Positions 1 through 7,724 of a stretch of 14,785 nt of DNA are shown here, in pieces. The stretch covers positions 1 to 14,785 of the forward strand of contig PGXP01000007.1 in NCBI GenBank assembly GCA_002839205.1, given 5' to 3'. The DNA comes from Spirochaetae bacterium HGW-Spirochaetae-9. GTDB lineage: Bacteria > Spirochaetota > Spirochaetia > Treponematales > Rectinemataceae. The position numbers were made by a program, and so were the translations under genes. Numbering within the stretch: position 1 is the first letter of the stretch; every line of letters begins with the position of its first letter. Under the pieces are notes generated by a model. That model had not been told where the DNA came from, searched no databases, and saw nothing but the letters and a program-made list of their open reading frames with translations.

Positions 1-812
1 ATGACCACCACGCCGGGGGCCTTTCTCAAGAGTTCGAAAACCTGCTCTAGGGTAAAGGGTTTTTCGGTTTCGATGTTGATCGATTCGGAATGCCCTCTGA
101 AAACGCCGATACGTGCAGCCGTGGGGCTCACCAGTATTGAAGGATCGAGGATCTTGTGCGTCTCGTGGACCATCTTCATCTCTTCCTTTGTGTAGCCATT
201 CTCGAGGAAGACATCGATGTGGGGAAGGGCATTGAAAAGTATCTGCTTCGGATAGACGGAAACGGTCACTGGCGTGTTCTCAGAGAACTCCTTGGCCTGA
301 TTCTTCAGTTCTGCGATGGCGGGACCGCCGGTGCCTGAAACGGCTTGATAGGTAGCCACGACGATGCGCTTGATCTTGAATGCGTCGTGGATGGGCTTGG
401 CCGCCACGAGCATCTGTATTGTCGAGCAGTTGGGATTGGCGATGATGCCCTTATGGTAGGAGAGAGCCTGGGGATTCACTTCAGGCACGACGAGGGGAAC
501 GTCGGGATCCATGCGCCACTGGCTGGAGTTGTCAATGACAATGGCACCCTCTGAGGCTGCAGCTGGCGCGAGGATGCGGCTGGCCTCGGCTCCTGCCGAA
601 AAAAGGGCGATATCGACATCGCCGAAAGCGCCGGGCTTGGCTTCGCGGACCGCCACCTTCTCGCCTCTGTACGTCACGGTTTTCCCAGCCATGGAGGCCA
701 CGTCCATGGGGATAAGCGCGGAAACGGGGAAATCCCTCTGCTCAAGGGTCTTGATCATCTCGGTGCCGACGGCGCCCATGGCGCCGACAACGGCTACGCG
801 GAATTTTTCCAT
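1..812 (-). CDS. asd: Aspartate-semialdehyde dehydrogenase, 3' end beyond the window
   Basis: The visible part is 270 residues of an expected 330-340; the C-terminus lies left of base 1. The family catalyses NADP-dependent interconversion of aspartyl-4-phosphate and aspartate-4-semialdehyde in the cytoplasm, the branch point to lysine, threonine and methionine. Seen: an N-terminal dinucleotide-binding loop (GAMGAVG, residues 10-16), SAG at 72-74, DNSSQWR at 94-100, the catalytic cysteine in NPNCST (C129), Q156 in YQAVSGTG, and R234 and H241 in the RIGVFRGHS stretch. The C-to-Q spacing of 27 and R-to-H spacing of 7 equal those of the E. coli enzyme, so the active site looks intact. The start at 812 has an AGAAGGA ribosome site about 8 nt upstream. 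It lies 25 nt after the aminotransferase, as third gene of a leftward operon. Its place behind a thiamine enzyme and an aminotransferase is unusual; it could be biosynthetic or serve a catabolic semialdehyde step. Confidence 0.93.
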   Translation of the reverse strand, partial: MEKFRVAVVGAMGAVGTEMIKTLEQRDFPVSALIPMDVASMAGKTVTYRGEKVAVREAKPGAFGDVDIALFSAGAEASRILAPAAASEGAIVIDNSSQWRMDPDVPLVVPEVNPQALSYHKGIIANPNCSTIQMLVAAKPIHDAFKIKRIVVATYQAVSGTGGPAIAELKNQAKEFSENTPVTVSVYPKQILFNALPHIDVFLENGYTKEEMKMVHETHKILDPSILVSPTAARIGVFRGHSESINIETEKPFTLEQVFELLRKAPGVVV

Positions 813-837
813 AGTATGTATCCTTCTTTCTAAACGG

Positions 838-2052
838 TTATCGCAGGGATTGGAGAGCGGAGGCAAGCCTTTCGACGCCGCGTTCGCACTCGGAGGTGGC
901 GCAGGAATAGGCTATTCTGAGGTAGCCTTCGCCTGCATCGCCGAAAACGCTTCCTGCCACCGTGGCTATTCCATGCTCTGAGAGCAGGTAGTCGGCCAGA
1001 TCGGCTGAGCTCTTCCCGAAGGACTTTATGTTGGGAAACACATAGAAGGCACCCATGGGCTCGGCGACGGTGACACCCTCGATGGCGCGAAGTCCGCGCA
1101 GCAAAATGCCGCGGCGCTTGGCGAATTCTCCAACCATCTCCTGTACGCAGGTCTGGTCGCCCGAGAGTGCGAGGGCGGCTCCGCTCTGGATGAAGGTGTT
1201 CACACACACCGTCGTGTACTGCCGCACTTTCAGGATGGCTCTCGTGAGCTGTTCCGATGCCACCGTCCAGCCCAGACGCCAGCCGTCCATGGAGTAGGTC
1301 TTGGAAAAGCCATTGATTATGATGGTCCGTTCCGCCATGCCGGGGACGGAGTAGATGCTTGGCGCAACAGGTTCCTTGCCGTAATAGATGCGGGCGTAGA
1401 TTTCGTCTGAGAGAACAAGGAGGTTGTGCCGCATGGCGATTTTCGCCAGGGCTTCAAGGCTTTCCTTGCTCTGGACGCAGCCGGTAGGATTGCCGGGGGA
1501 CGTGATGCAGAGCATCTTTGTGCGGCTCGTGATCTTGCTTTCAACCTCGTCCGGATTCATGGTGAAGCCGTTGGCTTCGGTGGCGGCTACTTCGACAGGC
1601 ACGCCACCTGCAAGCGATACGCAGGATTTATAGTGATGCCAATTGGGATTGGCGATGATCACCTCGTCGCCGGGGTTGATGAAGGCGAGCATGGAAACCA
1701 TGATGCCCTCGTTGGCGCCCGCCATCACGACAGCCTGCTTTTCTCCGTCGACGGCGACGCCGGTGTCGATGGCAGTGCGGGCGCCGATGGCTCGCCTCAG
1801 GGCTGGCGTTCCCAGGTTGGGGGCGTAGTGCACCTCGCCGCGATGCAGGGCATCGGCAGCTGCCTGCTTGATATGGGCAGGGGTATCGAAATCAGGGCGA
1901 CCGATCTGCCAGTGGATGACGTCCTTGCCTGCCGTCTCGAGTTCCTTCACCTTGTCGAACACTTTCCTGATGCCGGAAAAGGGCACGATCTTGAGTCTCT
2001 CCGACATGAAAGCGTCAGGGCTGAATACGGGCGTGTTTTTGCTGGATTCCAT
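838..2052 (-). CDS. Class I/II pyridoxal-phosphate aminotransferase (aspartate/aromatic type)
   Basis: A 404-residue cytoplasmic fold-type I aminotransferase of usual family length. Seen: substrate-side GRPDF (R52), SPGNPTG with N188, DEIYARIYYG with D216 and Y219, the Schiff-base lysine K251 in SKTYSMDGWRLGW, and the alpha-carboxylate arginine R379 in YLRIAYS. Known for the family: reversible transfer of an amino group between an L-amino acid and a 2-oxo acid such as 2-oxoglutarate or pyruvate. The exact substrate cannot be read from the sequence. The start is supported by a perfect AGGAGG six nt upstream; this overlaps the stop codon of the preceding thiamine enzyme (gap 10 nt), suggesting translational coupling. 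An internal Met16 is possible but has no comparable ribosome site. Inference: it generates or consumes the 2-oxo acid handled by its upstream neighbour. Confidence 0.92.
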   Translation of the reverse strand: MESSKNTPVFSPDAFMSERLKIVPFSGIRKVFDKVKELETAGKDVIHWQIGRPDFDTPAHIKQAAADALHRGEVHYAPNLGTPALRRAIGARTAIDTGVAVDGEKQAVVMAGANEGIMVSMLAFINPGDEVIIANPNWHHYKSCVSLAGGVPVEVAATEANGFTMNPDEVESKITSRTKMLCITSPGNPTGCVQSKESLEALAKIAMRHNLLVLSDEIYARIYYGKEPVAPSIYSVPGMAERTIIINGFSKTYSMDGWRLGWTVASEQLTRAILKVRQYTTVCVNTFIQSGAALALSGDQTCVQEMVGEFAKRRGILLRGLRAIEGVTVAEPMGAFYVFPNIKSFGKSSADLADYLLSEHGIATVAGSVFGDAGEGYLRIAYSCATSECERGVERLASALQSLR

Positions 2053-2062
2053 GGGGAACCTC

Positions 2063-3679
2063 CTATTTATGTTTCTTCAAAATGAGACTGTCATATTCCG
2101 ACGGATCTATGTGGGCTTCCACGATAACGGGACCATCGGAGGCGAAAGCCTTTTCGAGGGCTTTTCTGTATTGTTCGGCGTCATCTGCCCGAATCACGGG
2201 TACGCCGAACACATTGTCGGCGCTCTTGGCGCTTTCCTCATACAAAATGGTGGAGAACTGCGTGAATCCCTTATGGTGCTGCTTGAGCCGGATGAGTTCG
2301 AGGTTCTGGTCGGCCAGGACGATGAAGACGACGGGGAGCTTGCGCCGTCGCGCCACGGCCATCTCGCCGGCCATCATGAGGAAGCTTCCATCGCCTACCA
2401 CGCAGGCTACCTTTTTGTCAGGGCGGCAGAGCTTGGCCGCGATGGCCGCGGGTATGCTGAAGCCCATCGAGGAGCATCCGTTCGTCATCAGCTGAAGCCC
2501 GGGTTCGGGGGTGCGCCACATCTGTCCGATGAGGTGGGTGTGGGCTCCCACGTCGCAGGCCATGATGCCGTCCTGGGGGAGTACTTCGCGCAGGATGGAC
2601 ATCGCCGCCAGGGGGCCAAAGCTCCCCTTTTTGGGGATGAAGTGCTCGAAAAGCTTTCGCCGTCGATCACCGATCACTTGGACATCCCAGTCCGACTTCA
2701 GGGCAGGCAGGGCAGCCAGGCGTTCGAGGGAGGCATTTATGTTGCCTACAATGTCGTACGTTTCGCGGTAGACGCTCCGGTCGATATCGGCTTCCGTCGT
2801 GTCCAGATGGAGGAGTGGGACGGGAACCATCCAGTCTTCAAAGTTGAATTCCACGGGGTCATAGCCCACGGCCACAACAAGGTCGGCTTCACGGTGGGTT
2901 TCGGCCACCTTGTTGCTGAGGGCATGGAAGAGAACGCCCGTATACCACGGATGGTCTTCCGAGATGATGCCTTTGGCCATCGGAGTCAGAATCACGGGTA
3001 CGCCGTGCTTTTCGGCGATTTGGGCGATGAGTTTTCCCGCCTTGCTCCGAACGGCGGACAGACCGACGGCGAGGATGGGGCGTTTGGAAGCCTGGAATAC
3101 CTTTTCCATCGAGGTAAGGAGGGCTTCGTCGGCGGGCGAAGGGGCAGGAGTCGAAAGTATCTGTCCCGCCGGGCTCGTCGAGATGGCCTCGCGAGAGCCG
3201 ATGTCTTCGGGCAGGCCTATGTGGACGGGGCCGGGAACCTCGGCTGTGGCGATGCGCAGAGCCTGATCGACAATCTGATCGGCACGTTCGCGGGTCAGCC
3301 GCGTCGTCCACTTGGTGATGGGGCGGAAAAGTGCCTGGTGGTCGATCGCCATCTGGACGGTGCGTCCGATCATTTTTTCCGGTGGCTCGCTCGAAAGCAC
3401 TATCATCGAGGAGCGGTCGAGGAGGGCATTGACGACGCCCGTGCTGAGGTTCGTCGCGCCCGGCCCCACTGTTCCGTAGCAGGCGGCAGGCTGGCCCGTA
3501 AGCCGCGAGCAGACATCGGCCATGAATCCGCCCGAAGCCTCGTTGCTCACCAGTACGAAGTCGAGCCCTTCCTTGCGCATCGCTTCCATATAATAGAGCC
3601 AGGAACCGCTCGGCACGCCGAAAACGAAGCGGATTCCTTTTTCCTTGAAACGTTTAACCAATTGTTCTGCAACTGTCAT
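2063..3679 (-). CDS. Thiamine-diphosphate-dependent enzyme, acetolactate-synthase-like large subunit
   Basis: A 538-residue cytoplasmic protein with the three-domain plan of the acetolactate synthase/2-oxo-acid decarboxylase superfamily. The N-terminal pyrimidine-binding domain (about 1-165) carries the catalytic glutamate E47 in SNEASGGFMAD and a GTVGPGATN segment at 69-77. A central domain spans about 185-330. The C-terminal diphosphate-binding domain has GDGSF at 429-433. The second metal ligand, 27 residues after D430, is D457 in LADQNLELI where many relatives have Asn-Asn; catabolic acetolactate synthase of Klebsiella also uses Asp there. No separate regulatory small subunit is adjacent. 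The reaction is probably decarboxylation or carboligation of a 2-oxo acid, but the substrate is unknown; sulfopyruvate-type, benzoylformate-type or acetolactate chemistry all remain possible. It is the first gene of the leftward operon with the aminotransferase and asd. An AAGG ribosome site precedes the start, and a promoter with a tandem operator lies just upstream. Confidence 0.9.
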   Translation of the reverse strand: MTVAEQLVKRFKEKGIRFVFGVPSGSWLYYMEAMRKEGLDFVLVSNEASGGFMADVCSRLTGQPAACYGTVGPGATNLSTGVVNALLDRSSMIVLSSEPPEKMIGRTVQMAIDHQALFRPITKWTTRLTRERADQIVDQALRIATAEVPGPVHIGLPEDIGSREAISTSPAGQILSTPAPSPADEALLTSMEKVFQASKRPILAVGLSAVRSKAGKLIAQIAEKHGVPVILTPMAKGIISEDHPWYTGVLFHALSNKVAETHREADLVVAVGYDPVEFNFEDWMVPVPLLHLDTTEADIDRSVYRETYDIVGNINASLERLAALPALKSDWDVQVIGDRRRKLFEHFIPKKGSFGPLAAMSILREVLPQDGIMACDVGAHTHLIGQMWRTPEPGLQLMTNGCSSMGFSIPAAIAAKLCRPDKKVACVVGDGSFLMMAGEMAVARRRKLPVVFIVLADQNLELIRLKQHHKGFTQFSTILYEESAKSADNVFGVPVIRADDAEQYRKALEKAFASDGPVIVEAHIDPSEYDSLILKKHK

Positions 3680-3691
3680 CGCTACACCTTC

Positions 3692-3717
3692 CCTATATCA
3701 CAGATCCTATATCATAT
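3692..3717 (-). promoter_or_regulatory. Operator A: tandem GATATAG heptamers in the leader of the thiamine-enzyme operon
   Basis: On the minus strand, 3713-3693 reads as three 7-mers in tandem: two exact GATATAG copies flanking a degenerate GATCTGT. The 14 nt at 3704-3717 are identical in reverse complement to 4621-4634 in front of the TAXI operon. The element sits immediately downstream of the predicted -10 and covers the likely start point near 3711, the position expected for a repressor site. Inference: bound by the adjacent GntR/FCD protein. Confidence 0.6.
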
Positions 3718-3746
3718 ATTTTAGCATACGTATGAAAAAGAATCAA
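3718..3746 (-). promoter_or_regulatory. Sigma-70-type promoter for the thiamine enzyme-aminotransferase-asd operon
   Basis: On the minus strand a -35 TTGATT (3746-3741) is followed by a 17-nt spacer and a -10 TAAAAT (3723-3718). The spacer contains a perfect 10-bp palindrome CATACGTATG (3725-3734), another possible regulator contact. The predicted transcript starts near 3711, giving a leader of about 30 nt. Confidence 0.6.
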
Positions 3747-3872
3747 TCTTTTATTTCTCATTGATTGCGACTGATTGCATAATTTTGATTCTGTACAGCT
3801 TTTTAAATAGATGATATATTTTATATGCGATATTTAATTGACTCCACAATTCAAATCAAGGTTGGCTCAGGC

Positions 3873-4538
3873 ATGACGAAGAAGATTGTGCTGCTTTCCA
3901 TGAGAGATCAAATCTATGAAGCGCTCAGGGAATCTATAATCAAGAATTCCTATCCTCCCAACGCTGTATTGCCCATCGACAAACTGGCCGACGACTTTGG
4001 TGTCAGCGCCACGCCGGTGAGAGAAGCCCTCGTGCGGCTTGAGTCCGAAGGTCTGGTGACACTTATCCCGAACAAGGGCGCCATGGTAACCGATATCCAA
4101 GCCGAAGACATTCTCAACAACTGGGAAATGCGCCAGCTCCTGGAACCCTTCGCAGCCGGTAAAAGCGTGAGCCTTATCCCCGAACACGAGATCGATGAAA
4201 TAGAACAAGAGATCCTCAACATAAAAAAATCATATTTCGACAACGATCGATATGTCGCCTCAGATACGAAGATGCACGAAATCCTTTACGTGCATCTTCC
4301 GAACACTACGCTTCGCGATACAATCCGTCGTGTCCATCAAATGTCGATAAGAATTCGTTACTTCCCCGAGTACTCCAAATCGATGCATGAGCAGGTTGTC
4401 AATGAAGTGCTTCAGGAACACCTTGCCATAATAGAGGCTCTGAAATCGAAAAATCCTGCTAAAGTTGTGGAGAGTGTACAGGTGCATCTGCAAAACGGCG
4501 AGAAGCGAGCAATGGCCGCCCTCCTTCGGAAGCGCTAA
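3873..4538 (+). CDS. GntR-family transcriptional regulator, FCD subfamily
   Basis: A 221-residue DNA-binding regulator. Residues about 10-75 form the winged helix-turn-helix; the recognition segment LADDFGVSATPVREALVRLESEGLV is typical of GntR proteins. The all-helical FCD effector domain (about 80-215) has the metal-site residues D131 and H135 (D-x3-H), H183 and H205, so it probably binds a metal-chelated organic acid or amino acid. The same frame is open from an ATG at 3825, but that codon has no ribosome site, lies in the AT-rich promoter-like tract and adds an unconserved 16 residues; 3873 has an AAGG 11 nt upstream and is preferred, though not proven. The gene lies between two operons that share one operator-like element, so it most likely controls both, usually as a repressor relieved by the pathway substrate. 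An imperfect AT-rich inverted repeat at 3814-3826 may reflect autoregulation. Confidence 0.9.
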   Translation: MTKKIVLLSMRDQIYEALRESIIKNSYPPNAVLPIDKLADDFGVSATPVREALVRLESEGLVTLIPNKGAMVTDIQAEDILNNWEMRQLLEPFAAGKSVSLIPEHEIDEIEQEILNIKKSYFDNDRYVASDTKMHEILYVHLPNTTLRDTIRRVHQMSIRIRYFPEYSKSMHEQVVNEVLQEHLAIIEALKSKNPAKVVESVQVHLQNGEKRAMAALLRKR

Positions 4539-4598
4539 GGGAATAATCGGGGAGTCAGTCCATGGGGTGCAGAAGATGTTTTCTGCTGGGAATTCTGC

Positions 4599-4627
4599 TT
4601 GCACGAATAAAAATCATATGATATGAT
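4599..4627 (+). promoter_or_regulatory. Sigma-70-type promoter for the TAXI-TRAP operon
   Basis: A -35 TTGCAC (4599-4604), a 17-nt spacer and a -10 TATGAT (4622-4627). The -10 lies inside the 14-nt element shared with the thiamine-enzyme operon. The predicted start is near 4634, giving a leader of about 48 nt to the GTG start. Confidence 0.6.
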
Positions 4628-4645
4628 ATAGGATATAGGATATCT
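4613..4645 (+). promoter_or_regulatory. Operator B: tandem GATATAG heptamers over the TAXI-TRAP promoter
   Basis: GATATAG occurs at 4625-4631 and 4632-4638, followed by GATATCT at 4639-4645, an uninterrupted 7-nt period. A further GATAT is at 4620-4624 and a 10-bp palindrome ATCATATGAT at 4613-4622. The last unit also makes an inverted repeat GATAT-AGG-ATATC (4632-4644). The array covers the -10 and the start point, so a bound protein would block initiation. It matches operator A in the same orientation relative to transcription. Confidence 0.6.
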
Positions 4646-4681
4646 TAATTGATCCTACATGCCAAGCAAGTGAGGTTAGTT

Positions 4682-6643
4682 GTGGAAAAGGAAAGCGTTG
4701 GGGCTGGCCCCAAGGTTATCTCTGCGGAAGAAGCCGACAAGGTCGTCCAGAAGGCTGAGGTGGAGTCGAGATACAGGCGAAACTTGCTTCCTGTCTGGAA
4801 GACGATCATCGCTATAATCTCATCTGTCTTCATCTCCTATCATCTTATCACCTCCCGTTTTGGCATGCCGGAGTCCATCAAGCACAGGGCAATCCATGTG
4901 GGATTCATACTCATCCTTGTGTGGCTGTATTTCCCGGCACGATCCAAATCGCCCAGGGAAAGGCCCAGCAACTTTGATCTCGGTCTCGTTTTTGTCAGTC
5001 TCATCGTCATAGTCTACACAATACTCGCACGAGATGCCTTTCTGATCAGGGCTGGTGTCGCGACTTTGGACAACTACATTTTCGGTGGCATTCTGATCCT
5101 TCTTATCCTTGAGGCATGCCGGCGTTCCGTCGGCCCCCAGTTGCTCGCGCTGGGTGTCATATTCCTCCTCTACGCATACTTGGGCAAATACATCCCCGGC
5201 GTCTTCTCCCACAGGGGATATACCCTCCAGAGGATTATCTACCAGATGTACCTGACAACGCAGGGCATTTTCGGAATCCCGATAGAAGTATCCTCTACCT
5301 TCCTCATCGTCTTCGTCATTCTGGCTGCGGTTCTGGAACGGAGCGGTCTGGGCAAGCTTTTCAATGACGTTGCACTCGGCCTGGGCGGAAAGATGACGGG
5401 CGGTCCAGCCAAGGTCGCTGTCGTAGCTTCTGCGCTCATCGGCACGATATCGGGGAGCGCTGCATCGAACGTTGCCACGACGGGAGCTTTCACGATCCCC
5501 CTCATGAAAAAGGTCGGCTACAAACCAGCTTTCGCGGGCGCCGTTGAAGCGGCAGCCTCCACTGGTGGACAGATCATGCCCCCCATCATGGGGTCAGCAG
5601 CCTTCATAATGGCCGAGTTCCTCGGGATGAAATATATCGACATCGCCGCCGCCGCCATCATCCCATCCCTGCTCTATTTTGCCAGCGTCTTCTTCCAGAT
5701 CGATCTCAGGGCTCGATCCATGGGGCTCAAAGGCCTTGAAAAGAGTGAACTGCCAGATGTGAAGGCCACAATTTTCCGCTATGGCCACATGATATTCCCC
5801 ATCATCGTCCTCGTGTACCTTATGATTTCGGGACGGACACCGCTCTTCGCCGCATTCTATACGGTACTGTTCACCGTAATTCTCTCGTGGGTCCGCAAGG
5901 AGACGAGGATTACTCTCAAGGCTGCAAAGGACGTAGCCGTGGCCGCCGCCAGGAGCTCGCTCAGTATCGGCGTGGCCATGGCCAACGCCGGATTCATAAT
6001 CGCGGTACTCGCCATGACAGGTATCGGCGCCATCCTTGCCGACAACATAGTCCTTCTCGCCCAGGGCAGGATGATCATTGCCCTCATCCTGTGCATGATT
6101 GTCTGCATAATTCTGGGAATGGGATTGCCCACGAGCGCCTGCTATGTGATAGCTGCCTCGATCGCCGTTCCCATTCTCACCAAGATGGGCGTCGCTCCCT
6201 TCCAGGCCCATTTCTTCATCTTCTACTATGCCTGCCTCTCGACCATCACGCCGCCTGTAGCGCTTGCGGCATATGTTGGAGCCGGTCTTGCCGGGGCAAA
6301 ATCAAGTGAAGTGGGTTGGACAGCCTTCAAACTGGCCCTCGCCGGATTTATCGTTCCTTTCTTCTTCGTCTATTCTCCGGCCATGCTCCTCATCGCGGAT
6401 TCCACAACCCAGATAATCTGGGCCGCCGTCACAGGTCTCGCCGGCACGGCCCTCCTGGCTGTAGGCGTGGAAGGCTACCTGACAATCAAGCTTCCCCTCT
6501 GGCTCAGGCCGGTATTCGTCATCGCAGCTCTCCTTCTCATCTCGCCGGGAATCACCACCGACGTAGCAGGTGTTGCCTTGACGGCCTTTGGTTGGTTATG
6601 TATACAGCTTCTCAAGCGGAGAAACGTGGCAAAGGCAGCGTAA
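4682..6643 (+). CDS. TRAP transporter fused 4TM/12TM permease (TAXI type)
   Basis: About 653 residues, an inner-membrane protein in which the small (DctQ-like) and large (DctM-like) permease parts are fused, as is usual for TAXI-TRAP systems. It uses an ion gradient, with the binding protein encoded next, to import an organic acid or amino acid. Seen: a hydrophilic N-terminus of about 35 residues, then many hydrophobic segments; the DctM-type core around 238-310 includes GGPAKVAVVASALIGTISG, SAASNVATTGAFTIPLM and a STGGQIMPPIMG stretch; a second conserved loop is GMGLPTSACYV. The frame is open from a TTG at 4649, but a GTG at 4682 has GTGAGG six nt upstream and is the more likely start; the TTG has only a weaker AGGA eight nt before it. 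First gene of the operon, under the promoter/operator at 4599-4645. Confidence 0.93.
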   Translation: MEKESVGAGPKVISAEEADKVVQKAEVESRYRRNLLPVWKTIIAIISSVFISYHLITSRFGMPESIKHRAIHVGFILILVWLYFPARSKSPRERPSNFDLGLVFVSLIVIVYTILARDAFLIRAGVATLDNYIFGGILILLILEACRRSVGPQLLALGVIFLLYAYLGKYIPGVFSHRGYTLQRIIYQMYLTTQGIFGIPIEVSSTFLIVFVILAAVLERSGLGKLFNDVALGLGGKMTGGPAKVAVVASALIGTISGSAASNVATTGAFTIPLMKKVGYKPAFAGAVEAAASTGGQIMPPIMGSAAFIMAEFLGMKYIDIAAAAIIPSLLYFASVFFQIDLRARSMGLKGLEKSELPDVKATIFRYGHMIFPIIVLVYLMISGRTPLFAAFYTVLFTVILSWVRKETRITLKAAKDVAVAAARSSLSIGVAMANAGFIIAVLAMTGIGAILADNIVLLAQGRMIIALILCMIVCIILGMGLPTSACYVIAASIAVPILTKMGVAPFQAHFFIFYYACLSTITPPVALAAYVGAGLAGAKSSEVGWTAFKLALAGFIVPFFFVYSPAMLLIADSTTQIIWAAVTGLAGTALLAVGVEGYLTIKLPLWLRPVFVIAALLLISPGITTDVAGVALTAFGWLCIQLLKRRNVAKAA

Positions 6644-6661
6644 ATAATATTGGCGCCGAGC

Positions 6662-6689
6662 TTGAGCCCGGTAAAATATAGCTTATAGT
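6662..6689 (+). promoter_or_regulatory. Possible internal promoter before the TAXI binding protein
   Basis: TTGAGC (6662-6667), a 16-nt spacer and TATAGT (6684-6689) lie in the 77-nt gap between permease and binding protein. Extra expression of the binding protein would make sense, because it is needed in excess over the permease. The motif match is moderate only. Confidence 0.35.
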
Positions 6690-6720
6690 ACAGACATGAG
6701 TAGTTAAGGAGGTTTTTGCA

Positions 6721-7692
6721 ATGAGGAAAATGAGAAACAAGGCGCTCTTCGTCATGATGATCGCCCTCGCGCTTGGTGGTTCAGGGCTCTTCGCTGCCCC
6801 CATCATGCACCTTACCATGGGAACTGCAGGCGTCAGCGGTACAAACTATCCTACAGGGATCGCCATGTGTTCGCTCTGGAACGCCAACATCGCCGGCATC
6901 AAGGCTGTAGCCATTGCCACGGGTGGAAGCCCCCACAACATCGACCTCCTGCGCACCAGAGATGCTGATATCGCTCAGGTCAGGTCGCTTGAAGCGTATC
7001 GCGCCACCAATGGCATCGCACCCTATCCCGAAAAGATGCCCTGGATTCGCGCCATCACCGGCGGACTCTTCATGGACGTCTTCCAGGTCGTAGCATCCAA
7101 GTCGAGCGGTATCAAGTCCGTCGCCGACTTCAAGGGCAAGCGCATCGTGGTTGGTCCCGTCGGTTCCGGCGGTGAAGTCGATGCCCGCGAAACCCTCGCG
7201 GCCTATGGCCTCACCTACAAAGACGTAAAGGCCAGCTTCGTCGAGTACACCCAGGGTATCGAAATGATGCAGGATGGTCTCGCCGACGGTGGAATCCTTG
7301 GCCTCGCCATGGGCGCCGCAGGCATGACCGAGCTTCTCCTCGACGGCAAGATCCAGCTCATTCCGATCACCGACGCCGCTCTCGCCAACCTCAAGAAGGT
7401 GAACGTGGCCTATACCCGCCGCGACATCCCGGCCAACACCTATCCCCATCAGACGGCACCGGTTCCCACGGTAGGAACTCCTCCCGACGTGATCATGGCC
7501 CGCGCCGACATGGACGCCGACCTTGTGTACAAGATGACCAAGACCCTGTATGAAAACCTGCCGACAATCCACAGCGTCTCGGCTCTTCTCAAGCAGTTCA
7601 CCAAGGACCTGGTGCTCCCCGATGATCAGATGCTCATTCCCTATCATCCCGGTGCAAGGAAATACTTCGTCGAGCAGGGCTGGCTGAAGTAA
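6721..7692 (+). CDS. TAXI-family TRAP transporter solute-binding protein
   Basis: A 323-residue exported receptor. A signal peptide is clear: MRKMRNK, a hydrophobic core FVMMIALALGGSG, and a likely signal-peptidase I site near LFAA (about residue 25-26); no lipobox is present, so it should be free in the periplasm or equivalent space. The mature part starts with TMGTAGVSGTNYPTG, the characteristic N-terminal ligand-site motif of TAXI proteins (glycine-rich turn then YP). A GGLFMDVFQVVA strand, the KSVADFKGKRIVVGPVGSGGE segment and a C-terminal PYHPGARKYFVEQGW follow the family pattern. Known ligands of the family include glutamate and 2-oxoglutarate-like acids, but specificity cannot be assigned here. 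The start has AAGGAGG 8 nt upstream. Second gene of the TAXI operon, followed by a terminator. Confidence 0.94.
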   Translation: MRKMRNKALFVMMIALALGGSGLFAAPIMHLTMGTAGVSGTNYPTGIAMCSLWNANIAGIKAVAIATGGSPHNIDLLRTRDADIAQVRSLEAYRATNGIAPYPEKMPWIRAITGGLFMDVFQVVASKSSGIKSVADFKGKRIVVGPVGSGGEVDARETLAAYGLTYKDVKASFVEYTQGIEMMQDGLADGGILGLAMGAAGMTELLLDGKIQLIPITDAALANLKKVNVAYTRRDIPANTYPHQTAPVPTVGTPPDVIMARADMDADLVYKMTKTLYENLPTIHSVSALLKQFTKDLVLPDDQMLIPYHPGARKYFVEQGWLK

Positions 7693-7724
7693 GACTTCTT
7701 CACTGAAAAGCATCTACAATGCGA

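Noticed and set aside
838..1207. Arginine-rich overlapping frames within the aminotransferase gene
   Set aside because: Low-complexity Arg/His-rich translations are typical frame-shifted shadows of a GC-rich gene.
1868..3724. A 618-codon plus-strand open frame antisense to the thiamine enzyme
   Set aside because: Its translation shows no domain motif and mirrors the codon pattern of the minus-strand gene, which has intact family motifs, ribosome site and operon context.
4569..4586. A hairpin GCAGAA/TTCTGC after the GntR gene as a terminator
   Set aside because: Only a 6-bp AT-containing stem and no T-run follows, so termination cannot be supported.
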